Below are positions 1 through 6,732 of a stretch of DNA of 26,294 bases, one piece after another. Source of the stretch: DASUFH01 sp036274645 (GTDB lineage Bacteria; Acidobacteriota; Terriglobia; 20CM-2-55-15); NCBI GenBank assembly GCA_036274645.1, contig DASUFH010000454.1, positions 1 through 26,294 of the forward strand, read 5' to 3'. A program made the translations under genes and the position numbers. The stretch's first letter is position 1. Each line of letters opens with the position of its first letter. The notes beneath the pieces were generated by a model. That model was not told the origin of the DNA, made no database searches, and was given only the letters and a program-made list of their open reading frames with translations.

Positions 1-21
1 TTATTGATCTAGTTCCTTGGG

Positions 22-35
22 AGACCGCCCCTACA
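22..35 (-). repeat. Partial copy of the dispersed TGTAGGGGCGGTC repeat
   Basis: The plus strand reads AGACCGCCCCTACA, the reverse complement of the core found at five other intergenic places in this window. It lies about 30 bp beyond the stop codon of the neighbouring lipoprotein gene. The flank (CTTGGG before the core) resembles the degenerate copy near position 7931, so these two may form a sub-type. Only part of the element is inside the window, and the surrounding 1-63 bp hold no gene I can support. Confidence 0.6.
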
Positions 36-63
36 GGCAGGCGGGGACGGAACACGGCGCGCC

Positions 64-1257
64 TTACTGCAACTTCACCGAAGCGGTCTGAACGCGGGGT
101 TGTTCCCCGGAAGCCGTCCACGTCAAAAACAGGTCATCGCCGGACCGCTTGATCCGCGGAAAGGCGTCGGGCTGTACCCCCGCGGCGCCCGAGACAGCCA
201 GGGCGGGGCCCACCGATCCATTCGACTCGACCCGGCGGATGCGCAGTTCACTTTTCTGATCGGCGCGCTCGACCCAGCTGACAATCGCTTCGCCCGATTC
301 GAGACTGGCGACATCCACATGGCCCTTGGGGTTCCCGTCGTCGATCTTGATTGGTTTCCCGAAGGACTGGCCTGCGTCGGTGGACAGCGCCAATCGTACC
401 TGGGGCTTCTCATCGACCAGCGTCAACCAGGCCACGGCGACGTTTTTGCCGTTGGACGCAACCGCGGGCCCGTTAACCGGACAGCCTTCGATTTTCCATC
501 CGTCCTCAGCGACCGGCGCTGGCGTCGACCATTTTCCATCGGCAAAGCGCGTTACCCAGATATCGCGGACTTCATCGGGAGACCGGTCCCGATAGACGGC
601 GATCATCCCATCCGCAGTCGCTGCCGCGGAGGTCTGACAGCATTCGCACACCCGTGGATCCAGGGTCGTCTCATCGGTGATCGATCCATCCTTGCCGATG
701 GAAGCGAAAAGCAGGGCCATGTCGCCCACGGCTTCTTCGGACAGATTCCGGCCATCGAGCCAGATCGCTCCGAGATGCCCGTCGGGCGCCGGCACAAATG
801 AAACGAAGCCGTGCTGGCGCTCCTTGGTGTCGCGGTGCAGCGAGACTGGAGCGCTCCAGGTGGCGCCGTTATCGTGAGACATGAAGATGTTCGTGTTGTA
901 GGCTTCAGCAATCAGGTTGGTTGCGATCAGCGAGTTCGCGACCATCGTACCGTCGGCCATGAAGGCGACCGATGGATAATCGGCGCCGCTGACAAACCAG
1001 TCCTTGCCTGTGGTGATCGTCTGCGGCGCGGACCATCCCTCGTTTCCATGAAGGGAAAACCGGAGGGCAAATTCCCCGTCCGCCCCCGGCTCCAACCAGG
1101 AAAGCAGGACATGGCCGTCCGGAGAGACCGACAGATTAGGCGCCAGACTGTCCCGGGCGGCCGGGGTCGGAAGTTCGGTGACCGCCAGCGGGACGGGGGC
1201 GGGTTTGTTGCAGGCCGCAACAAACGCGATCAATAACACTCCTATCCATCTATACAT
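64..1257 (-). CDS. Predicted lipoprotein, sialidase-like (BNR/Asp-box) propeller with CxCC cysteine cluster
   Basis: A 397-residue exported protein. The N-terminus is a lipoprotein signal with lipobox VAAC, putting the lipidated cysteine at residue 16. The body has Asp-box motifs (SHDNGATW near residue 130 and STDAGQSF near 290) in alternating beta blades, as in the exo-alpha-sialidase/BNR superfamily. No catalytic Arg triad could be assigned, so enzymatic sialidase activity is not claimed. Four cysteines stand out: CECC (C204, C206, C207) and GCPVNGP (C259). They could form a disulfide pair or a metal site. A TTG two codons upstream (1263) keeps the frame, but the ATG at 1257 is the more likely start; no strong ribosome-binding site is visible. 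It is divergent from the metalloprotease gene, with about 200 bp between the starts. Extracytoplasmic location is well supported; substrate is unknown. Confidence 0.8.
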   Translation of the reverse strand: MYRWIGVLLIAFVAACNKPAPVPLAVTELPTPAARDSLAPNLSVSPDGHVLLSWLEPGADGEFALRFSLHGNEGWSAPQTITTGKDWFVSGADYPSVAFMADGTMVANSLIATNLIAEAYNTNIFMSHDNGATWSAPVSLHRDTKERQHGFVSFVPAPDGHLGAIWLDGRNLSEEAVGDMALLFASIGKDGSITDETTLDPRVCECCQTSAAATADGMIAVYRDRSPDEVRDIWVTRFADGKWSTPAPVAEDGWKIEGCPVNGPAVASNGKNVAVAWLTLVDEKPQVRLALSTDAGQSFGKPIKIDDGNPKGHVDVASLESGEAIVSWVERADQKSELRIRRVESNGSVGPALAVSGAAGVQPDAFPRIKRSGDDLFLTWTASGEQPRVQTASVKLQ

Positions 1258-1456
1258 GAGCAAAATCCGTTTGGTTTTATGGTTTTACACCGCCAGTCGT
1301 CTCGTTCCCAGCGGCTCCGGCAAGTCCCCTAAAGTACGATTGCCGAACTCGTGCCGTTCCATTACGGTTGCCGAGTCTGGAGCTTTGTGCAAAGCCCCGT
1401 ACGTCTGTGTTCCCAAAACTTGTATCACGTCTCAGTCAGGATGATGGAGGACGAAA

Positions 1457-3670
1457 ATGAAGTTCCGATGGATCGGATTCTCCCTGCTGATGGCCGCCGC
1501 GGCTCTGTGGCCGGCCATGCTTCCCGTTACCGCCCAGAACAACTCGGACAATGTACGGGGATTCAACGGCCGCGTTTTGCGTTATCAGGCCGCCATGCGC
1601 AGAGCCAACGCCGCCGAAGCCGCAGCAATCCGCGCGGAAGCCGCGCCGGTCTTCGCCCAGCGCGCCGCGGCGCTGACGGCCCTGATCCGGGAAAACCCGG
1701 GCGCTGCGCTCGGGTTGGCATTCTCCAGGGAACTGAGAGACGAGCTGGCATCCGACTTTCCGGACGCCGCGTCGTCGCTGGAGCGCCAGGGAGAATGGGA
1801 AGGAACCTCCGATCACCTGATTTTTGACGATCCGGCGCGGCAGGTCCGGCGCTATCAGGTCCAAATCCAGTCTGGAAACGATGGCGCTGAGGTCTATTCG
1901 GCCGGCGGCGAGCCGCATTGCGTGTCCGGCAACACGCTGCTGGTCAAAGGCGTCCGTGTCGGCAACGTCATCGCGGCGGGAAGCACGTCGGTAAAGTCCG
2001 GCGGCGCCGCAGTCGCCGGAGCGGGCTGCAGCACGACCGGCGCGCAGAACGCGGCAATCCTCCTTGTGCAGTTCCCGGGCGTTACCCTGCCGGCCAGCGT
2101 CACCCCCTCCGGAGTCTGGGACATCTTCTTCAGCGCGTCCGGCCGGAGTGTCACGAACTACTGGAATGAGGCGTCGTACGGCAAGGCGTCGGCGACAGGA
2201 AATGTCTTCGGACCATACACGCTCGACCGCGTCTACTCCTGCGATGAGTACAACCAGATGCGGACTGCGGCCATTGCCGCCGCCGACCCCGATGTCCACT
2301 TTCCAAACTACACGCGTCTCTTCATTGTCTTTCCCGATCCGGGATCGTGCGGCTGGGCCGGACTCGGCTCGCTCGGCTGCGGCTCGTTGTCGTCGGCGGA
2401 CGGCACGTTTACGGCGTCCACTTCCTGGCTGCTGGCAACCTACATGGGCAGCCGAGATAACGGCGTGAAGCTGTCCACGCATGAAGGAGGCCATAACCTG
2501 ACGCTCCATCACGCCAGCTCCCGCGACTATGCCGGAGAACCGCTGGGTCCGGTCGGGTCCGCAGGCACGTTAGGCGAATACGGCGATCCATTCTCGACCA
2601 TGGGAAGCTGGAATTTCGGCCATTACGGGGCGCCGCACAAGGTTCAAATGGGCTGGCTGGGATCATCCAATGTCGTTACCACGGAAACCAACGGCAGCTA
2701 CTCGATACAGCCTTATGAGCAGATCACCGGCGGCGTGCAGGCATTGAAGGTTCGCCGGGGCACGGGTAACGACGCCTGGCTCTGGCTGGAATACCGGCAA
2801 CCGCTCGGCCAGTACGACTCGGCGCTGAATTCGCAGATCTTCAATGGCGCGCTGGTCCACTACCAGGATTCCACGACAGGAACGCACACGCACCTGCTGG
2901 ATTTCAACAAGAGCACGAGCACGTATTCCGACGCGGCGCTGACGGGCAGTTATGTGGATCCCTACAGCAATGTGTCGGTGTCGGTGACCGGCGCAACGTC
3001 TTCCGCGCTTTCCGTAAACGTCTTCTATGGTCCGGTTCCCTGCGTGCGCGCGACGCCTGCGGTCACACTGTCGCCGCCCAATCCCAGCGTGTACTCGGGA
3101 GCCCAGGCCACCTACACCGTGACCATCTTGAACAACGACACATCGGGCTGCCTGCCGACCAGCTTCGATCTGGGCTCGACCGCGCCGGCCGGCTGGGGCA
3201 CGGCGTTCTCGTCGTACTCCCTCACCGTCAATCCGGGCCAGTCGGCCAGCGCGACGATGACCAAGGACGTTCCCGCCGGAACCACTCCGGGCACGTATGC
3301 AGTCAACGCCGGGACCTCCGACAGCGATCATGCGGCCGCGGGCGGATCCGCCAACATCACGGTGGTCGCTCCTCCCGAACCGCTGTTCGTCGCGCTCACG
3401 GCCACACCCAGCGCCGTCAAGGTCCGCAGTTCGGTGACGCTGAATGCGGTTGTCACGAAGAGCGGCGGCGTTCCGGTCAACGGCGCGTCCGTCACATTCG
3501 TGGTCACCCGGCCCGGCGGATCGACAAGCAAAACCGTGAAGACGAATGCGTCGGGAGTCGCCACCTATGCGTACAAACCGACGCAGAAGGGAACATACTC
3601 GGCAATGGCCAACGCGTCATCCGGCGCGTCCTCCGGCTCGGGAGGTCCCGTCACTTTCACGGCCAACTAA
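1457..3670 (+). CDS. Secreted M11/gametolysin-like zinc metalloprotease with NEW3-like and Ig-like C-terminal domains
   Basis: A 737-residue exported protein. The start is fixed by GGAGGA at 1446-1451, five bases before the ATG. Residues 1-26 are a Sec signal peptide ending in VTAQ. Residues about 190-460 hold the catalytic domain: HEGGHNLTLHH with candidate zinc ligands H342, H346 and H352 and base E343, then EYGDPFSTMG with a Met-turn at M382. This HExxHN plus YGD..MG layout is that of peptidase family M11 (gametolysin). The usual metzincin glycine between the second and third histidines is Thr349. Residues about 528-640 resemble the NEW3/NPCBM-associated beta domain; residues 640-737 resemble a bacterial Ig-like (Big) domain. 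The tail probably serves adhesion or spacing. Likely role: extracellular protein degradation. Substrate cannot be read from the sequence. Confidence 0.85.
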   Translation: MKFRWIGFSLLMAAAALWPAMLPVTAQNNSDNVRGFNGRVLRYQAAMRRANAAEAAAIRAEAAPVFAQRAAALTALIRENPGAALGLAFSRELRDELASDFPDAASSLERQGEWEGTSDHLIFDDPARQVRRYQVQIQSGNDGAEVYSAGGEPHCVSGNTLLVKGVRVGNVIAAGSTSVKSGGAAVAGAGCSTTGAQNAAILLVQFPGVTLPASVTPSGVWDIFFSASGRSVTNYWNEASYGKASATGNVFGPYTLDRVYSCDEYNQMRTAAIAAADPDVHFPNYTRLFIVFPDPGSCGWAGLGSLGCGSLSSADGTFTASTSWLLATYMGSRDNGVKLSTHEGGHNLTLHHASSRDYAGEPLGPVGSAGTLGEYGDPFSTMGSWNFGHYGAPHKVQMGWLGSSNVVTTETNGSYSIQPYEQITGGVQALKVRRGTGNDAWLWLEYRQPLGQYDSALNSQIFNGALVHYQDSTTGTHTHLLDFNKSTSTYSDAALTGSYVDPYSNVSVSVTGATSSALSVNVFYGPVPCVRATPAVTLSPPNPSVYSGAQATYTVTILNNDTSGCLPTSFDLGSTAPAGWGTAFSSYSLTVNPGQSASATMTKDVPAGTTPGTYAVNAGTSDSDHAAAGGSANITVVAPPEPLFVALTATPSAVKVRSSVTLNAVVTKSGGVPVNGASVTFVVTRPGGSTSKTVKTNASGVATYAYKPTQKGTYSAMANASSGASSGSGGPVTFTAN

Positions 3671-3686
3671 ACCCTGGGAAGAGCCT

Positions 3687-3892
3687 TGTAGGGGCGGTCT
3701 GTGACTGCCCGACGTTTCGGAGTGGGAATCCTGGATTTGATGAAACCCGAAGCGCTGGGCGGGTCATAGAAGCTGTGAATGAATTGCGGACAGCCCCCGA
3801 ATTCAGTGAATGTGGCGTTGATAACTCAGCATTTGTCACCGAATTCGGAGGCTGTCCCCAATTCATTCACAGCTTCATAGACCGCCCCTACA
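3687..3892. repeat. Compound palindromic element (nested inverted repeats), MITE/REP-like
   Basis: Two imperfect copies of the dispersed TGTAGGGGCGGTC repeat, in opposite orientation (3687-3710 and 3876-3892), enclose a second inverted repeat. The inner arms are 3769-3809 and 3836-3876, 41 nt each, with three mismatches and a 26-nt loop. The inner arm contains GAAGCTGTGAATGAATTG and ends in a GAATTC-centred stretch. The element carries no plausible coding sequence and fills the space between the protease stop and the next gene. It can fold into a large hairpin and may stop or insulate transcription. Spread by a transposase or REP nuclease encoded elsewhere is inference. Confidence 0.7.
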
Positions 3893-3987
3893 AAGCTGTC
3901 CCCTGCAACTTTTCCCTCCGGAATCGACCATCGTTCGCGTTAAGCTCAAGCGCCGGCGCCGCAGATCCCGCCGGGCCGAGGATAGCG

Positions 3988-4386
3988 TTGGTTACGAAAG
4001 AGTTCATTACGGAATTGGAAAGAACCCGCGACCTGTTTGAGTGGAAACTCACCACGTGTCCGAGTCCCTTCGCCGAGAGACGCGCCGTCCCCCGGTTGCG
4101 GGTGCGCGCGACGTTGAAGAACAATCCGGTAAACACGCGATTCGAACCCATTGGCGCCGTGTGCTTTCTGTTGAAAGGTCTGACCTTCAGCGAAGACTAC
4201 TGGGTGGAGGCGGCCATTTCGATCGGACTGTCGGTGCAGGACGCGCGGGACCTGCTGGCCGCCGCGAATGACATGACCTGGCGGAATGTGGCGGACAACC
4301 GCGAACCGGATCCCTACCGGATGGCGCTGCGAAAATGGCTCGTCGAAGCCACCGGCCTCGACGCCGGCGCGGCGCCGGGCGCCTAG
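3988..4386 (+). CDS. Conserved-looking small protein of unknown function
   Basis: A 132-residue cytoplasmic protein if translation starts at the TTG at 3988, preceded by CGAGGA at 3977-3982. The open frame extends up to 3775, but that extension lies inside the palindromic element and is unlikely to be translated. The middle reads FEPIGAVCFLLKG, then YWVEAAISIGLS and DARDLLAAANDM, a soluble mixed alpha/beta pattern. The layout (an invariant-looking GAVC segment, then a helix and a loop rich in N and D) recalls small DUF6197-like proteins, but that resemblance is weak and I do not assign the family. No signal peptide or membrane segment. It converges with the coiled-coil gene on the other strand, the two stop codons sharing the bases CTAG at 4383-4386, which supports both reading frames. 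Confidence 0.6.
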   Translation: MVTKEFITELERTRDLFEWKLTTCPSPFAERRAVPRLRVRATLKNNPVNTRFEPIGAVCFLLKGLTFSEDYWVEAAISIGLSVQDARDLLAAANDMTWRNVADNREPDPYRMALRKWLVEATGLDAGAAPGA

Positions 4387-4835
4387 TCCGCTTCTTTTCC
4401 CGAACCCTGCGTGTAAAACCGCAGTCCTCGAATGTAGGCCTTCATTTCGAGCTCCTTGGAGCGGACCTGAAGGATGCGGCTCAGTTCAACCGAATCGTCC
4501 GCCACGAGCCGTTCCAGTTCTTCCGTGTACCTGGCGACGTCGGCCTCGCTGCGCGTGATTTCATCCACCAGGCCCTGAGGCGCATGCGGATTCTGACCCG
4601 ACACAGGCGCGGGAACGATGGAGCCCGGGACGCGCTGTTCGTACTGCTTGCGAATCTCCGCAATCTCGGCCTGGACTTCGGCCTGCAATATCTTCGACAG
4701 ATCGTCGAGGTGCCGCTCCGATTCCGCCTGGTACCAGGCTTCGAGCGATTGCAGGCGCCTCACAAAGCGCTCCTCCGAATCATCGCGCTCCAAATACGTC
4801 TTCTCTTCATTTAAGGTTCCGTTTGGCAGCATCAC
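4383..4835 (-). CDS. Coiled-coil protein A, paralogue of the upstream neighbour
   Basis: A 150-residue acidic, mostly helical cytoplasmic protein with no recognised domain. The start is either GTG 4835 or ATG 4832; AGGAG lies 4 and 7 bases upstream respectively. Residues about 27-75 form a charged coiled coil beginning with RRLQSLEAWYQAESERHLDD and containing IRKQYEQR. A second helical block near residues 90-145 contains LVDEITRSEADV and ends with ELEMKAYIRGLRFYT. The same landmarks occur in the same order in the protein at 5082-5609, so the two arose by tandem duplication. The linker between the blocks (PGSIVPAPVSGQNPHAP) is rich in proline and glycine and differs from the paralogue. Heteromer formation with the paralogue is a reasonable guess only. 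No function is known to me. Confidence 0.75.
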   Translation of the reverse strand: MMLPNGTLNEEKTYLERDDSEERFVRRLQSLEAWYQAESERHLDDLSKILQAEVQAEIAEIRKQYEQRVPGSIVPAPVSGQNPHAPQGLVDEITRSEADVARYTEELERLVADDSVELSRILQVRSKELEMKAYIRGLRFYTQGSGKEAD

Positions 4836-5081
4836 TGTGCTCCTGGCTCAGCCGCATCATCCACCCTTGGCGCAACAGGCGGCAGTGACCGCCTCCAGCA
4901 ATAGAAGATGGATCCACACAACTGCTCCTCAAAAAGGACTACGGCAGCGTTACGCTTCGCAGTTTCACTCTCCTGGTTTTGAATAGCGCCAACAAAGACG
5001 GGTATAAACCGTCTGGTGTTGCCCGGGCTCAGACCGATTGTTTCGAGATTCCGCAAAACGGCGGTCGGCCCGCCGGAGCCG

Positions 5082-5609
5082 TCAGACGGTACTGAACTTC
5101 AGTCCGCGCAGGTAGGCTCTGGTCTCCAGTTCCTCGACCTGACGCTGCAGCAGCCGGCTGATGGCGGCGGCGTCCAGCGACTGCCCTTCGTTCCCGACGC
5201 TGATGATGTTCGTCTGACTGTTGACAGTCGCCTCGACCCTGGCGATTTCCTGCAGCAGCGAGTTGGAAGGCAACTTTTGCCGCAGATCCTGTATTTCCGC
5301 CGTCAGGGACGCGCGCTGCGCCTGCCACTCGCTGGCCTGCGCGTACAGACGTTCTTCGTATTGTTCCCGGATCCGCTCCGTTCGAGCTTCCAGCTCGGCG
5401 GAGTATTCAGCGCGCAACTCCTCCGATAGCTGCGTTTTTAGCACATCTGCCAGACTGGAAATGCGCCGTTCGAAATCGGCTGCGTACCACTTCTCCAGGG
5501 AACGAATCCCATCGATCATCCGCGTCAGCTTGACCGCCGATCCCGCGAAGGGCTCAGGCTGAGCTGCCGGCGATGTTTCCTTGTCGACCTCGACTGGCTC
5601 TGAATTCAC
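5082..5609 (-). CDS. Coiled-coil protein B, paralogue of the downstream neighbour
   Basis: A 175-residue helical protein. The frame stays open up to a GTG at 5684, but the GTG at 5609 is preceded by a strong GGAGG (5615-5619, spacing 5) and is the better start. After an acidic, Pro-rich N-terminal 25 residues come a coiled coil starting IRSLEKWYAADFERR with IREQYEERL, a second helix with LLQEIARVEATV, and the C-terminal signature ELETRAYLRGLKFST. These match protein A block for block (SLExWY, IRxQYExR, ELExxAYxRGLxF). It has a longer first coil than A. The 246 bp between the two genes has no supported gene, so they may be one transcript or two. A 16-bp perfect palindrome lies just upstream of this start. 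Function unknown. Confidence 0.75.
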   Translation of the reverse strand: MNSEPVEVDKETSPAAQPEPFAGSAVKLTRMIDGIRSLEKWYAADFERRISSLADVLKTQLSEELRAEYSAELEARTERIREQYEERLYAQASEWQAQRASLTAEIQDLRQKLPSNSLLQEIARVEATVNSQTNIISVGNEGQSLDAAAISRLLQRQVEELETRAYLRGLKFSTV

Positions 5610-5631
5610 GCTTTCCTCCCAAATTGTAGGC

Positions 5632-5647
5632 CCCTGATATATCAGGG
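5632..5647. promoter_or_regulatory. Perfect 16-bp palindrome upstream of coiled-coil gene B, candidate operator
   Basis: CCCTGATATATCAGGG is a perfect palindrome lying 23 bp upstream of the GTG start at 5609 on the minus strand. Its AT-rich centre and GC-rich ends suit binding by a dimeric regulator. On the minus strand a TACAAT about ten bases downstream of it could be a -10 box, but no convincing -35 was found. Role as operator is inference. Confidence 0.4.
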
Positions 5648-6042
5648 CGTTGCCCATCATATGGTCGGGTCTTTCCGTGTCCACGCTAAAAATTTCAGCG
5701 GAACCGATCCTCCGGCCGACGTCAGGCAGGGCTCATTTTTCGTCGGCCCCGATCGACAGACTCTTCAGCAATTGATCGGTCGCCGCCAGCAGCGGATCGT
5801 TCTGAGCCGGCTTGAGCCTCTCGTTCTAAACTTTTCATCCTGTGTTAACATCCGTGCAATCTGAAAGCCACAGGATGTGGCCACTGCGGCTGGCGTTCTC
5901 GCGCCAGCTTTTTCGATCCGATCCATTCGCGCAATCGTCTGGCTGCAGCGTAGCTGTGAGTTGGCCTGCGCGCGGCAAGTCGTGATTCTGCGAAAGGCGC
6001 GGAACGGCGTAACGCTGAGATTTGCCGCAAGGAGCCAACACC
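5648..6042. other. Intergenic region between divergent genes, no gene seen
   Basis: Apart from the long GTG-initiated extension of the coiled-coil frame (up to 5684), which lacks a ribosome-binding site, I see no credible coding sequence here. The region must carry the promoter of the Hsp20-like gene to the right. A comparatively AT-rich patch (about 5825-5852, containing TTAACAT) is a possible promoter location, but no -35/-10 pair could be called. AAGGAG at 6029-6034 is the ribosome-binding site of the next gene. Confidence 0.5.
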
Positions 6043-6498
6043 ATGGACACCATCGCACCGATTTCCGTACGCGTTTTTCCTCTGGAAGCTTTGCCCGCCA
6101 TGCTGGAATCCATGCAGGACCGGATCACGGGCTATGACTATGACAACTTCGTGAAGCGCCGCGCCGACGGACAGACACTGGAAGACGCCGTCGACGCGGA
6201 GCGTCGGCTGCTTGTCCGGCCGGACGCCTCGATCCGCTGCGCCAAAGGGGATGTGATTGTTGAAGCGGTCCTGCCGAATATCGGCTTCCCCAACGTCACC
6301 GTCTATCTCGGCTCAAACCAGCTGGTGATTTCATCCGATCCGAACGAATACGGTCTGCAGATTTTGAAGATGGTCGAGTTGCCCGTTCATGTGGCCATGG
6401 ACGGCGTCGACGCCGAATTGCGGGGGAACCGGCTCCGCGTCGCAGCCGTCATCGAGCCCCGCGCTCAGGCCGCCGCCGCTCTGAGCCGCCTCGCCTAG
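6043..6498 (+). CDS. DUF2934 domain fused to a divergent Hsp20/alpha-crystallin-like domain
   Basis: A 151-residue soluble protein. The ATG at 6043 is chosen because AAGGAG (6029-6034) lies eight bases upstream; a TTG at 6022 would sit before the ribosome-binding site. Residues about 25-58 (RITGYDYDNFVKRR, then LEDAVDAERRLL) match the short DUF2934 pattern, in which a helix is followed by an acidic/Trp segment and AExxL. Here the usual DW is DA. Residues about 62-138 follow an alpha-crystallin strand order: VIVEAVLPNI, then VTVYLGSNQLVIS, a short LP-containing segment (MVELPVHVAM), then AELRGNRLRVAAVI. This equals the Hsp20 A-box, L-V-I strand and closing GxLxV strand, although the C-terminal IxI motif is absent. 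A possible role is a small chaperone-type or protein-binding factor. It is transcribed alone. Confidence 0.65.
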   Translation: MDTIAPISVRVFPLEALPAMLESMQDRITGYDYDNFVKRRADGQTLEDAVDAERRLLVRPDASIRCAKGDVIVEAVLPNIGFPNVTVYLGSNQLVISSDPNEYGLQILKMVELPVHVAMDGVDAELRGNRLRVAAVIEPRAQAAAALSRLA

Positions 6499-6510
6499 AC
6501 CGCAGCACAA

Positions 6511-6542
6511 GCGGCATCCAGCCCGCGAGGCAAGGATGCCGC
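6511..6542 (+). terminator. Hairpin after the Hsp20-like gene, possible terminator
   Basis: GCGGCATCC (6511-6519) pairs perfectly with GGATGCCGC (6534-6542), starting 12 bases after the stop codon. The loop is 14 nt and no T-run follows, so it is an imperfect fit to an intrinsic terminator and could instead protect the mRNA 3' end. Confidence 0.4.
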
Positions 6543-6602
6543 CGCTCCACCCCGTGTTTACTGAAGCGCGCCGCTTTACTCAACAGAAGCATTGTTGGTC
6601 CC

Positions 6603-6633
6603 CTGTAGGGGCGGTCAGAGGCCGCCCCTACAG
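6603..6633. repeat. Dispersed repeat copy, perfect 12-bp inverted repeat
   Basis: CTGTAGGGGCGG (6603-6614) and CCGCCCCTACAG (6622-6633) are perfect inverted arms around a 7-nt loop. This is a head-to-head short form of the TGTAGGGGCGGTC repeat. It lies in the intergenic space upstream of the amidase. Confidence 0.75.
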
Positions 6634-6732
6634 CAGACGATGACGCGTGATGGAGCGGCTTCACGTCCGCTTAGTTGCTTCGCGTGTCTACCCGAACTCC
6701 ATTACCATGGTCATCGAACACGCGTTCATGCC

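Noticed and set aside
3775..3987. N-terminal extension of the small unknown protein
   Set aside because: It runs through the palindromic element; the TTG at 3988 with CGAGGA upstream is the better start.
4832..5056. 74-residue minus-strand frame between the two coiled-coil genes, whose stop overlaps the next start
   Set aside because: It starts with TTG without a ribosome-binding site, its codon use is not biased like the neighbours, and no domain is visible. The overlap with the next start looks accidental.
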